From Serinus canaria (lineage: Eukaryota; Chordata; Aves; Passeriformes; Fringillidae), in the NCBI RefSeq assembly GCF_022539315.1, contig NC_066323.1:9847219-9911218 (forward strand): 64,000 nucleotides of DNA, given 5' to 3'. Position 1 is the first letter of the stretch; each line of letters starts with the position of its first letter. The notes under the pieces were generated by a model that saw only the letters and a list, made by a program, of their open reading frames with translations, did not search any database and had not been told where the DNA came from. Positions 24,616 to 35,512 of the stretch are shown here, piece after piece. A program made the translations under genes and the position numbers.

Positions 24616-25794
24616 GAGTCATGCTCTTTAATTTTTAGCTTTTCTTTATGGAATTTGCAGGACTTTGTTTACACTGAATGTAAAGCCTAACCAAGATCAA
24701 CATGTCCTTGATTTTGCTTTGCATGTTAAGTGCTGCATATTTACCCCTTGCCACCTAATTTGTGAATTTGCCAGGAACCAAAACATCCATTTAAACTAGC
24801 CTGAAAGATAGCAAAATATGAATACAGCTAGATCATTATCTAAGGCATGGTTATGATGTACTGAGGGTGGCGTTTCAAAGTCTTATGAGCTATAAAAATG
24901 CATCTAGACATGAGAGAATAAAATGCAAATTTAAAAAATAACTCCACCACCACTCCCTTTTCCCATCAAAAAACAAAACAAAACCAAAAAAAACACCACA
25001 GAAAAATTTTATTTGGTCCAAAAGCTGATTGTTGGTAGAAATTAAACTGGAATATTCCAGGTTAAAAAAATTTCCCAGTGGAAAAGCAGTAGAGGCCTGG
25101 GAACTATCCAAGGTTGGATGTTGCAACCTGCTTTGAGACAGGCCCATGGGTGAATCCCAGCTTTTACTGAAACTCTTTGGCCTGTTCCCCTGGGGACAAG
25201 GAGGCTGCAATTCACCCTTGGGCTAAAAACCTGGTAGGAAATAAAGTCCATCTGGAGGCCAGGGAAAGAGAGACCCCCTAATCTCCAAATTTCATGCAGG
25301 TCAAGGGTTTTTGAGGGGCAGAGGAGGAGTGAGTGGCCAGCATGTGGTGGAAGTGAACTTTTGCACAGAGACCTCAGGATTATTTATTTTTGTGGGTGCA
25401 GTAGGTCTGATTTGCCCTGAGTTGTCTGTCTTGAGGAAGGTACCATGACCATGTAGAGAAGAGTCTGTCTTGTTTCAATTGTTCTTTATATCTGGTTGGT
25501 TTTCCCCTAGAAACAATCTGGTAGGGAACAGCAGGTTTTGAAGGTAAACGAAGCCTTTATGAGAAACTACTGCTAAAAATGGTTTTTTATGCAACTTTTG
25601 GTTTTAATGATCTAGGAGGATTTCTGGCTTTTCAGTACTTGCACCTTAATGTTTCTCAAAGCATAATGTTCAACGGGGACAAAAAAAGGAAAGCTTTGTC
25701 AAATCTGAGACTGTCAACGTTTTATTCCATTTTTTCCAGGTATCAGACAAAGCAGATGTTGGTCCATTAGAACCCTGAACTGGGAAAAACTTAG
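24616..25794. other. Unique non-coding stretch, partly A-rich
   Basis: A-rich simple sequence of the AACAAAACAAAACC type lies at 24965-25000. Otherwise the sequence is unique and contains no recognised gene or repeat. Confidence 0.6.
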
Positions 25795-25882
25795 CTGCTT
25801 GTTGACCTGTGCAAGTGTTGGGATGTCCTTATGACATTTGATGCCTTAGTTTCCCCATTTGTAGAACAGAAATTGTTATGGT
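25795..25882 (+). repeat. MIR-like SINE relic
   Basis: GATGCCTTAGTTTCCCCATT followed by TGTAGAACAGAAATTG (25840-25878) closely tracks the MIR core (TGCCTCAGTTTCCTCATCTGTAAAATGGG). The preceding TTGACCTGTGCAAGT resembles the GTGTGACCTTGGGCAAGT block in the expected order. Called by eye. Confidence 0.6.
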
Positions 25883-28224
25883 TTTCTTCTGTTTTCCAAA
25901 CACCTTTGAAAGCTGGACAGCGATGCCCAGATGACATTTTAGTAAGCAATTCACAAAAAAAACAAAGTGCAAATGAAATAAAATAAACTAAATGTGAAGT
26001 AAAGGAGATTTTTACTTTCTTGCTGGTTTTGTGACCTGTCTTACAAAGGAAGGGGAAATCCTTCTGCAGCTCAGGTTGCAAATTGAGCTCAGCTGCATTA
26101 TTAGACATCAGAAAATCCAGCCTGGCAGGAGCAAGAGGAAGCCAGCCTTCCTACGCATCACTGTCAGGCAGCTATTGCCTTCACTCCAGTGTGGTGGTAA
26201 TGAATTATCTCTGGAACTGCTGGGCTTTTATTTCTGCATGTAGGCTCTCAGGAAAGGAAAGTGCACAGGATTTTCAGGCTTGCTAAGAAAGCAGCAAGTG
26301 ACATCAATCTGCATCTTATATTGTTGATGCACCATGGAAGTTAATAAGGTTAGCTGGAAGTGTTAATTGTTCTACGCCGCTTGCTGTCTACGCTTGCTCT
26401 GGAAAATTCATGCATAGCAGCAGCTGAAAACTCAGCAAAAAGTGCTTTAACAGAGGAAATGGGCAACATTTGGCCCAGTAAAATCATAATGCAGGTGGCT
26501 GAGAAATCACTCACTCAATTATATGCATGAGGGGGACTCCATTTAAGAGCAACATTTGGAGCTTTATGGGCAACATAAAAGGAGAGAGAATGAGGTTTTT
26601 ATATCGCTGTGCTCAGTTGCAGAAGAAGCAGGAGGTTGTTTCCCACCCTTTTGCATATGCTTGGACTGTGCAGGGAAAATGAAAATGTCTGCTCAGAGAT
26701 TTGGATGACACCTGGGGAGGATGGGCTGGAGCTATTCCAGAGACCCCCTGTACACACCTTTCTACATCCCCTGTCACACAGAGATTTCGTGTGATCATGA
26801 TTGGGCAATGTCAAAACAAAAGCCATAGTCTAAAAATAAAACCTTTGGCTCCTTTACTAACAGTGAACTCTCAAAGCAAAAGAAGTTTTAAAAAGAATAT
26901 GATCATAATTAATTGCTGCTTTTCTTGTCCCATGGCAGTTGTTACAGCAAGTGAAGTTAGATTATCGCTCAGCACACACAGCTCCTCCCATTTTTATCAT
27001 CCTTCTGTCTTCTGTAGGGACCCTGCCCCTGGAATTCACAGCTAAATCTCTTTATTAAAGTTTCTCTTCTAATGCATATGTTGGCTGAGGGAAAAAGCAC
27101 AAGTAAGAGTGCACACCTTCCACATCAAAGTATTTGTATTTTCCTTTGCTTTAAATTCTTCTAGTGCCTTAATCCCTGATTTTTGTGAGGCTGGGCTGAC
27201 AGTGCTGCAACTTTGACACTACAGTATGTGTGTCCATCCTTTCCTCCAGGCATGACAGTTCCTGCACTCTCCCCATTGCTCCTTCCTACTGGGGATTAGA
27301 AGAACCAAAACATTTTCTTTTCTGCTGCTATGGATAGTCCTTTTAATCTGTTTAGAGAAGATCAATCCACTAGCTCAGTACTGTCTTTGCATTTCTAACA
27401 GAGAAGTGCCTAATTTATTTTTCTATTAAATAAAATACAAAACTACTCCAAATATCTTTTATTTTTGCCCTGCTCTAAAGCTTGACATCTGGGCCTGTAA
27501 CAGTTCATCAGTGGATTTGTGAGATGAAGCAAATGACATTTCTATATAGAGCACTGGCTGCCATAGAAGTCAGATGGTGAAATGGAACTGCAAAGAACTT
27601 GGTATTGAGTGATGATCTTCATCCAGGGACTGCGGAGTGCAGGAGTCCCCTCTTTGCTGGCACAGATGATGGGTGGCTCACTCCAGCCTGCACAGCAAAA
27701 TTGGCCTCACAGCTGAGTATCTCTGGAGACCTGCACACAGAGCATGAGCACTCTGGAGCAGGACTCACATCTCTGTTTTATAAAGCTGGGTTGTAACAGG
27801 CCTTTGACCCTGGTGTGGACAGAAGTGCATCTGTAAGTAGCTGTACATGAAACACTCATTCCATCCTTGGCATGCATGCAACCCACTTGGGTGCTTGCTT
27901 GCTCCAGCGCCTTGGCACAAGAGAACTTGCACTTTGCTTCCCTACACACGTGCTGTTCGAGCTGTATTCTGTATAAACATTGTTCCTGTGTGTTAAAACA
28001 CAGCATTAGATCACGGCAGCACTGCCCTGCCCTCGGCAGCCCCACTCCAGAAGAAAGGCTGGAAAGTAGTTCCCAGCAGAACTGCTGCGGGTACAAAGCC
28101 AGACGGAAACCCGGTGACCTGAAGCAGCTTGAAGATGAAGCTGGTAAAGTCCTGGGATATGTTTACTTCCAACAGCAGGAGACTGGACTCAGCAGCCTGA
28201 GCCTCCCCTCCCTGCCCCGTTTGT
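25883..28224. other. Unique non-coding stretch with enhancer-like segment
   Basis: Contains the TAAT-rich segment at 26290-26590 listed separately. The rest is unique sequence with short unrecognised frames. No RNA gene or repeat family was found. Confidence 0.6.
26290..26590. promoter_or_regulatory. Possible conserved non-coding element (enhancer-like)
   Basis: Homeodomain/POU-type words are dense here: GTTAATAAGG, GTTAATTGTT, ATTCATGCAT, ATAATGCAGG, TATATGCATGAG, CATTTAAGAG and TTTATGGGCAACATAAAA. There is little simple repeat and no coding potential. This texture is common in vertebrate conserved non-coding elements, but conservation cannot be seen from one sequence, so the call is inference only. 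Confidence 0.25.
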
Positions 28225-28565
28225 CCCCCTAGGGGCTGGTGACCCGGTCTGTACCCTGGCCGTACCCGGAGGTGTCAGGGACTGAGTCTGGGCTGAGCTT
28301 TCCCCTTCCCGCTGGTGCTGAACGCCGGCCCCAGCCCCGCTCCCCCAGGATAGCTCCTCGGCTGGAGCTCCGGGAATCGGCCCTACGGTGGAAAGGGAGG
28401 GAATGCTGCCCCTGACTGCGATGCCTTTCACTGCAGAGAGGCAGGAGCCCACCTGCAGGGGACCACGGTTCGTCTCCTTGTAAGCGAGCTCAGAGTGGAG
28501 GCGCGCTGCTGAAAGGATTTTGTGTTCCTCGGGATCGCTTTGTTCCTGCCCGAGTGCCCCGCAGG
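28225..28565. promoter_or_regulatory. Small CpG-rich patch (possible CpG island)
   Basis: By hand count about two dozen CpGs occur in 340 bp at clearly raised GC, against very few in the flanks. A pyrimidine-rich tract ending in CCCCCTAG stands just upstream (28231). The minus strand is open for 204 codons across the patch (28189-28803), which the GC richness and scarcity of stops can explain. The peptide is glycine-, serine- and alanine-rich and unrecognised. The patch could be a minor promoter, an orphan island or a GC-conversion hotspot. Confidence 0.4.
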
Positions 28566-30839
28566 GCTGTGGCTGTGATGATCCTGCTGTTGCCTCTCCC
28601 ATAGGATTCACTCTGGCAATGCCAAGCTCTTCACAGTGCCAGTGGAGCCCAGGGATGCTCCTTACACAGGTGTTTTCTAGTGTGTGACTGTGTGGATGGC
28701 AGGAAGGGCTGGAAGGAATGGGGCACACAGTTAAGCACCCCTCTTCCCAGTACCAGCAATCTTCATGTGATGAGAAACATGAAGAGATTTTGATTATCAC
28801 CAATTACAGCAGCTCTGTGGTTCTGGTGTTCCTGAACAAATCCTCCATCTCTCCCTCCTCCTTTTAACCTCTGGAGTGGCTGGGCACTGCCAGGCAAACT
28901 CTGCCTGTGGTGATGTGCATAAACCTTGTGCAGAGGTAATTAATGTGCTTCAGTGAAGGCTGGAAATCTGGTTCTGTGCTCCAACTTGTACATTCAATAG
29001 CAAAGATATTCAGATCCAGCTGCACCATCTCAAGCCACATCTGATCAAATCTGAATCAGCAGTGAGAACTTGCTGACTCCCAGAAACTCCATGCCTTGTA
29101 AGGAGATAGTAGTGATGGCTGTCTGTCAGCCAGTCAGTCAGCACTGTGCTCCAGCCCCTGGCAGGACATGCAGGGGTTAAAATGGTGTCTTAAGAGGAGA
29201 TGTTCAGGCCATCAGGAACTCTGCTAGAGAAGGAACCTTTCTATGATTCCTGCTGCCCTCCATCCTGGGAAGTTATACTGGATTTTTGCACTTTCAGCTG
29301 AGCCTTCTGTTGCAAAGAATTGAAAAGCTATAAGAGTCCTGTTGTTACTGAAATTTTGGTTTTGCTATGATACAGGAAAAGGTTCTGACAACATTAATCT
29401 TCTGGCTTTTTTTAATGAAACCTTTCAACTTTGATTGTAGAGATCTGGCATATAAATACATGTGAAAATACAGGCATGTATATATGTGATCTATTGGTAA
29501 TTAAACATAATCATAAAATACAGCTGGCTGGAATTTTATTTTCTGGAAGATATTTCAGCATGGTCCCTTTCTGCCTGGAACCCTTGCTGTGCTGTAACTC
29601 TTCAATTCTCCTGTGGAGCTGAATACATTTCTTTACCTAGCATGCAGCTCACCTGCCTGTTAAAGACCTGGATGGGGCTGAGGCAGGTTTATGGCTTTAA
29701 AAATTACTTCAGAAGCTGTTAGGAGCAATGTGGGTATTAATGGAAGCCACCTCAATAGCTGTGAAGACATTTGCTTGCTGTTGGACTCTGCTGGGTTCTG
29801 TTGAACTGAAAGGGCTTTCCTGGCTATACTTGGTGCAAACACAAAGTTCAGCTCAAGCACAGGCACTTGGAAGCAGGAAAACTCAGCTCTGTTCCTGCTC
29901 TTGTTGTGAGCTTTCAAGTGGCCATTGCTGTTTCATTAGAGAATCTGTAGGTGAAGGCATGCTCAGAGTTTGGTGCTAGAGGTTCTTTGTAGTTCTGAAA
30001 GTAAATCAGTGAGGAACCCAGGACAAACTGGGTTTGCTTTCTGAAAACATCCACAAGGACACTGCACCGAAGTGGCAGAAAGAAGTAAGACCTCGAGCAG
30101 CACAGGAAGAGGCATGACAGCTTGAGTCTGTCTAGAGAGGTGCCAAGTGATCTGTCAGTGGAAATCTATAGAGCTGCTGTGAGGTGTCCCCTGCAACCCA
30201 GCACTCAGGCACTCTGTGCCTGACAATGCCCCATCACTTCCCTAAGAGCAAGGGAGATAAGGAAAAAAAGGAATGCCAGAAAATGGCTTTATCAACTGGC
30301 AACTCTGTGTCAGGTTTTCATTAAAACAGTGGAGAGTGGGGCCAGCAGTCTGGAGCTTTGCTTGATGAAGAGATTTCTAAACATACCAAAAGAAAAAAAT
30401 TGTAGCAAACGCACTACCTTTTGTCTCTGTTGTACAATAGCACCAAGTGGAGAGTATTAGTCACTTCTGGAAGTGGGAAAGGAATTTTACAACACAGAAT
30501 CACATCTTGCCTCTCTCTTCCTTTTTCCAAGATTTTGTCCATCTGTTCCCTTTTTCAAAAACAAACAAACTATTAATACATTGCTTTGATGGAGCCTTCT
30601 GTTCAAGGCTCTTATAGGGCTGTACAGATATTCATTATTTTATTTGTCAGGAAAGGCTCCAAGAGATAAATATTAAATTCCTTGCTTCCCACAGGGCAGA
30701 TGCCAGAGAGGTTGTGTGTGTGCATGTGTGTAGTGCTGACATCATGACTGGTGCCCTGACTTTAGACTCCGGAGAACTTGCTCAGTGCCTGGCTTTATCT
30801 CAGCATTCCTTTTTCTCAGCATGTACTCAGGATTGTACA
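28566..30839. other. Unique non-coding stretch
   Basis: No gene, repeat family or RNA is recognised. AT-rich sequence occupies 29400-29530, and a short TG-rich run lies near 30712-30732. Confidence 0.6.
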
Positions 30840-30892
30840 CTAGCTGCCTATTCCATCTGTGTCTCAGTTCCCCTATTTGTAAAACACAGGCA
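30840..30892 (+). repeat. MIR-like core relic
   Basis: GTGTCTCAGTTCCCCTATTT followed by GTAAAACA resembles the MIR core GTGCCTCAGTTTCCTCATCTGTAAAATG with few changes over 28 bases. The flanks are not recognisable, so only the core is called. Confidence 0.5.
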
Positions 30893-33687
30893 TTTCTTTT
30901 ATTTTGCTCTTCCTTGCCATCTGCACACCGTGACCTGACTTCAGCTGATGCACAGGCACACAGTGATCCTCTCCCTGTGGAACTGCCCTTGGCTGGGAGT
31001 TATTTCTGCAGTGTGGCATTACCAGAGATTTTATTAACCAAATGCTTGGTGCTGACCTGGCTGGGTTGGCTACCAGTATCTGTGTAGTCCTGGCAACAGC
31101 ACTCACTGCTACCCTAATGCTTGCTTGGATTCCTAGGCAGGTTTTCAGCCTGCACCAAGGTCTTTGCTGCTGTGTTGGTCCTAAAGGTAGCTCAGAGGGG
31201 CCTGCCAGAGCTGCTGCTGCTCCTTCATCTGCATCACCACCTCTCTAAATCCCATGTGGTACAAAGATATGGGACAGTGGAGCTTGTGGAACCAGGACCC
31301 CTGATCCCAAACCTTGCTACATTTTCTTTAATGAAGGCACTATTAAAGCATCTGTAAAGCACCAGAGAAAATGTACATGTGTTGGGGACTGCAGATTGAG
31401 GATCTCCCCTGGAAATTACTTCCTGAAAAATCTCCTTGTTGCCTGAAACATCAGAGCTAGGGATGCCAGCCTGGGACTGCAGCCCAGTCATGATGTTGTC
31501 TAAGTAATTTTTTTGGTCCTTTTTGTTGGTGGAAGAGACAAAAGGATAAATTGCATAAGGTGCCCCAGATAGAAAGCTTTTGTTATCAGGGAAAAAGCAA
31601 AGGCATCCAAGAAAGGAAGGAACCAAATGTATCCAGCACTGAAATATATTCAGGAACATCCCAATTGCTGCTTATCAGAAAACAACAACATCTTAAATCC
31701 TTTAATGAGAGAGCAGCCAATGTGAAGTTTTGGGTTTTATAATGGAAGATACTCTCTCTTCTCACTCTGTTTTGAAATAGAGCTCATGATGGTTTTCAAA
31801 ATGCACTCTGCAAGTCCAAAGAAATTGGCTTGTGAGCCATTTATCCCAAACAAGGACTCACAGATTTGACCTGACCCAAATGAAAATGGTTTTCAGCAAC
31901 ACTGGCCAGTTCCTGGGTTCTTCTTTATTGCAAAATTGTTACAGCTGGGCATAAGTGGCAGCTTCTCCTCAGGAGCCTGGGTTTAGGAGTGTGGTGGGCA
32001 CTGTAGGATGTGGTCAGTGTAGCAGACAGTCCTTGGGACAAGGAGAGTAAACGGGCAGAATATGTGCTAACATAGAGGAAAGACTGCTTGGATGATCAGA
32101 GTGGCCATGGAGGACAGCTGGATCATTTACAGGAGGGCAGATACCAAAATGTCTCCAACCAGGAAGAGTGTAAACAGTGGTGGAAGCACTCAGTGTGTGT
32201 CTAAAGCAGATGCTCACAGGAAAAACCTACTGGATAAGAAGACTCTTGTCTGAAAGGATCAAATGTTTCTCTCTTTGCCCCAGTAAGAGCCAGTCTTGGG
32301 GGAAGTGCCTTTTTATAACAAGATAAGTGGGGGGAGGCCAAGCTTCTTTCCTCCAGCAGAAATCCCAGCCTGCAGGTGCCTGCATCCACATTTAGAGTGT
32401 GGGGATCTACCCTGAACTTGGTTTTTTTGGCTCATGAATATGCCACATGCAGGCAGAGAGGACTGGAAGAGGGAATATGGGTCTGGTGCCATTCCAGAGT
32501 AAACAGAGAGGCACTTTTGGAGAGCAGTGTGCAGAGACTCCTGGGCAGCGTGTCCATCTCTGGAGGGGTGGGAGGAAATGAGGTTTCAGAGGTCAGCTCT
32601 GTTCCTCCTCTGATCTCTCACCATCTGCCACCATAGGGCCATGAAAGTCACTGAACCTGTAAGCAGAGAAAGTCTCTCTTTTATGAGGTCTCATGACTGC
32701 TTGGTGGCAAATGACAAGATATTCTCTTGTTTTATGGCAAAACAAGGTATTTCAGGACAGGTGGAGAACAGTGAGGCTTCAGCACAGTGTGTACTGGAGA
32801 AATTAAACTAGACACTGTTGTGCAATTTCTTGTCATGACTTGGCATGACCTCCACTATACCCATGAGATCACCTCCAGTGAGTATCAATAGTCTCTTCCA
32901 CTATGTCTTAATGTATTTTTAATACCTTGTAACTGCCAGAAAAATCATATTGTTTCTGGAAGCTTTCACTGCAACATTTAGTTATGCATTTATCCTATTG
33001 TCTGTGAATTCAGGATCCTTAGTTACCTGCAAACAGGAAAAGAAGGTTAGGAATATATCTCCACAACACTTTTAAAATAACATTGAAAGTCTTCATTATC
33101 TGTCCTTGTTGAGTACAAAGTCTGATGTAAATGATGAAAGGCAATTCCCAGCACCTTGACTGGGATATTTTGAATTATTATAACTTAGTAATGAACTGGT
33201 CAGTTAAACCTTTCACATAGCTTTAGCTCCACCTTTTAAAGTTGCTTACTAAATACCACACCTTTTCCCAGCACACAGATATTCTGCAGCATCTGAATTG
33301 TACACTCTCCATCAGATGTAAGCTCTTGTAGGTTTTTTTGCTAAGTCTTTGCTTAGCTAACACCTTAGGATGCAGCGTTGCCCATCTTGAATCAAAATTA
33401 AATGGGATTTATGAGGCTGTATAAGGGCCTGAATTGTTCCAAGCAGTAAATATGGATTGGTGAGAAGAGCACACATAAAATGAGTGATGATAAGGACTGT
33501 GCCATAAATATAACTAATCATACAGCTATTATCTCTAGTTCAGTTGACTATGACAATAACACTTAGCACTCTGGATCAGGCGACCTCAGGTTGCTCTATA
33601 AGAAATTCTTGTTCACATTATACTGGCAGTGAAAATTCATATCTGGGAGATATAGTGAACATCTGAGACTTGAACAAACCATTGCAT
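30893..33687. other. Unique non-coding stretch
   Basis: Bases 33180-33620 are AT-rich and unique, with TAAT/ATTA words and conserved-element texture. A short TGTAAGCTCTTG near 33318 could be another L3-tail remnant but is too short to call. No gene is recognised. Confidence 0.55.
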
Positions 33688-34030
33688 ATTGTAGAATCAT
33701 GGAATAATTTGGGTTGGAAGAGACCTTTTGAAGTCACCTTGTCCAACCCTCCTGCCAGGGGCAGGAATACCTTCCATTATACCAGGTTGCTCAAAACACC
33801 ATCCAACCTTGTCTTGAACACTTCCAGGGATGGGGCATTCACAAATTCTCTGGGCAATTTGTTCCAGTCTTATATTACTCTCATTATAAAACCCCCCTTC
33901 TTTCTGTCTAATCTAAACCTGCCCTCAATGAGTTTAAAGTCACCACCCTTGCCCCATTGCGACATGCCCTTGGAGACAGTCCCTCTGCAGCCCTTTTGCA
34001 GGCCCCTTATGATATGGAGGAGTACAAATC
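33688..34030 (-). mobile_element. CR1: CR1 LINE fragment, 5'-truncated (about 340 bp)
   Basis: It begins with AGAATCATGGAATAATTTGG and continues through the CR1 3' consensus in reverse complement: a TCCAACCCTCCTGCC block, ACACTTCCAGGGATGGGGCA, a CTGGGCAATTTGTTCCAG block, a TCTAATCTAAACCTGCC block and a CCTTTTGCAGGCCCCTTA block. Similarity ends near 34030. It is the longest minus-strand CR1 here. The 146-codon plus-strand frame starting at 33670 is CR1 antisense translation and not a gene. Confidence 0.95.
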
Positions 34031-35104
34031 TCATTTCCCTGTGCTTCCAGAGATGTTCTACTCACTGGACCATGGTACATGACTGGGTGGTATTACAGAC
34101 ACACCTGTAAGCAGAGACAGCTTCCAAGCAGAATAGAAACATCCCAGGCACCCCAGCCAGGGCCAGAACTGCCTAGCTGGATGGCATGGGAAAGCATTGA
34201 GGAGAGAAGAGGCCCCTTTTTGATGGTTTCCCTGGAAAGGTAATGATCTGGAAGGCAAATTTTTTCATTTTCTCTGAGCTAAAATCTCACAAACTTTTGT
34301 GTTCGGGTCTTGCTGGAACAGGAGACAGAAGCACAATGTCAGCAGGGGAGGCTTGACCTGGGATCTGCCTGGGCCTCCCATGTCTTCCTCTGGTCTTCCT
34401 CTGTCCTGTCTCTTTGGGAAAGTACTGCTTTCTGATGTCTCCAGGCCACTGTGGTGTAACCTGCACCTTGTGACCAGCTCAGCAGATGCTGAGGGATGAA
34501 AATTGCCTGTGCTGAGCCCTGGAGTGGTTGGCAAGAACAGGTTGATAGCCTGATTCAGCGGCGACAGCACTCCACCCTCCTTCTGCAAATGCCTCCCATC
34601 TCCTGCTGCCAGTCATTACAGAAAGAGACTTAGCTTTCCTCAGGAGGATCTAAATGTCCTGGTTGCTGCTTGGTAAGGGGCATATTTCTCCAATTAATTA
34701 TTAAGTGGAGCTCTGGCTGGAGGAAGGGGTTGCAGAGATGTCAGAGTGAAAAGGGGAGAGTGTTTTAACCTTTCTGGAGCTCTCTGCAATCAGCAGCAGG
34801 TTTGCCTTGTGGGTGCTGGCCAGTTCTTGTTCTACAGCACATCAGCAGGGCTGGCCAGCAGAGAATGGCCTCACGGGGACTCTGCCAACTTCCATGGCTC
34901 GAGGGCCATCTTTTCTCCCTCCTTGGCAGCAGAAAGATGCTGCAAGGAAACTGCTACCTACAACTCATGTCTTTATCCTGCCCTTATTCTCCTGAGCTGG
35001 ATGGAAGGTCCTGGCTCTGCAGGCAGCAGGGGAAGCAGTCTTGGAAGAGCAGTTGTAGGCACAGGGAGAAGATTCATCACCTGAGAAGGAGCAATGGGGT
35101 GCAC
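34031..35104. other. Unique non-coding stretch
   Basis: No gene, repeat or RNA recognised. Moderately GC-rich bases 34800-35060 are open in three plus-strand frames, typical of stop-poor non-coding DNA. Confidence 0.6.
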
Positions 35105-35320
35105 TGGACATGTTGTTAGACTGGAAGTCCAGAGACCAGGGCTTTTATCAGCCTGGATTACAAGGACAAAGGAGAGTGCAATGATCAACTCACACCATGC
35201 ACTGGCCCTCATTCCTTGGGAATATCACGAGAAAGCTGCAGTGCTCCAGGAAACCAGTGTGTCTACTCGAGCTTTGGTTTCTTCAGCAGTGAAATAATAC
35301 TCTGCTACGTTGTGGTCCTA
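35105..35320 (+). repeat. Possible full-length MIR-like relic
   Basis: The head TTGTTAGACTGGAAGTCCAG at 35112 followed by AGACCAGGGCTTTT resembles the tRNA-derived part of MIR (GTTAAGAGC...CTGGAGCCAGACTGCCTGGGTT). About 140 bases later, GAGCTTTGGTTTCTTCAGCA and GTGAAATAATACTCTGCTAC resemble the core. Order and spacing fit, but divergence is high. Confidence 0.35.
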
Positions 35321-35467
35321 CCATTAAAGGCACTTTTCAGGGGTTGAAGTGGGAGGGATTAATTGTGCTGTCTTTTCCAGATAGCATTCCTGAGGCAGAC
35401 CCTCCACTGGTATGAATCAGCACAGTTCAGTATAGAATATTTACCACTGGACCCCACATACAGGAGA

Positions 35468-35512
35468 ATTTTTGCCTGACCCTATTTTTTGCCTGACCCT
35501 AATTTTTGCCTG
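35468..35512. repeat. 17-bp tandem repeat, 2.6 copies
   Basis: The unit (A/T)TTTTTGCCTGACCCTA starts at 35468, 35485 and 35502 (the third is partial). The two full copies differ at one base. Confidence 0.85.

Noticed and set aside
33308..33340. TGTAAGCTCTTG, possible L3 tail
   Set aside because: Only a dozen bases agree, so it is within chance.
33670..34110. 146-codon plus-strand frame
   Set aside because: Runs antisense through the CR1 fragment at 33688-34030.
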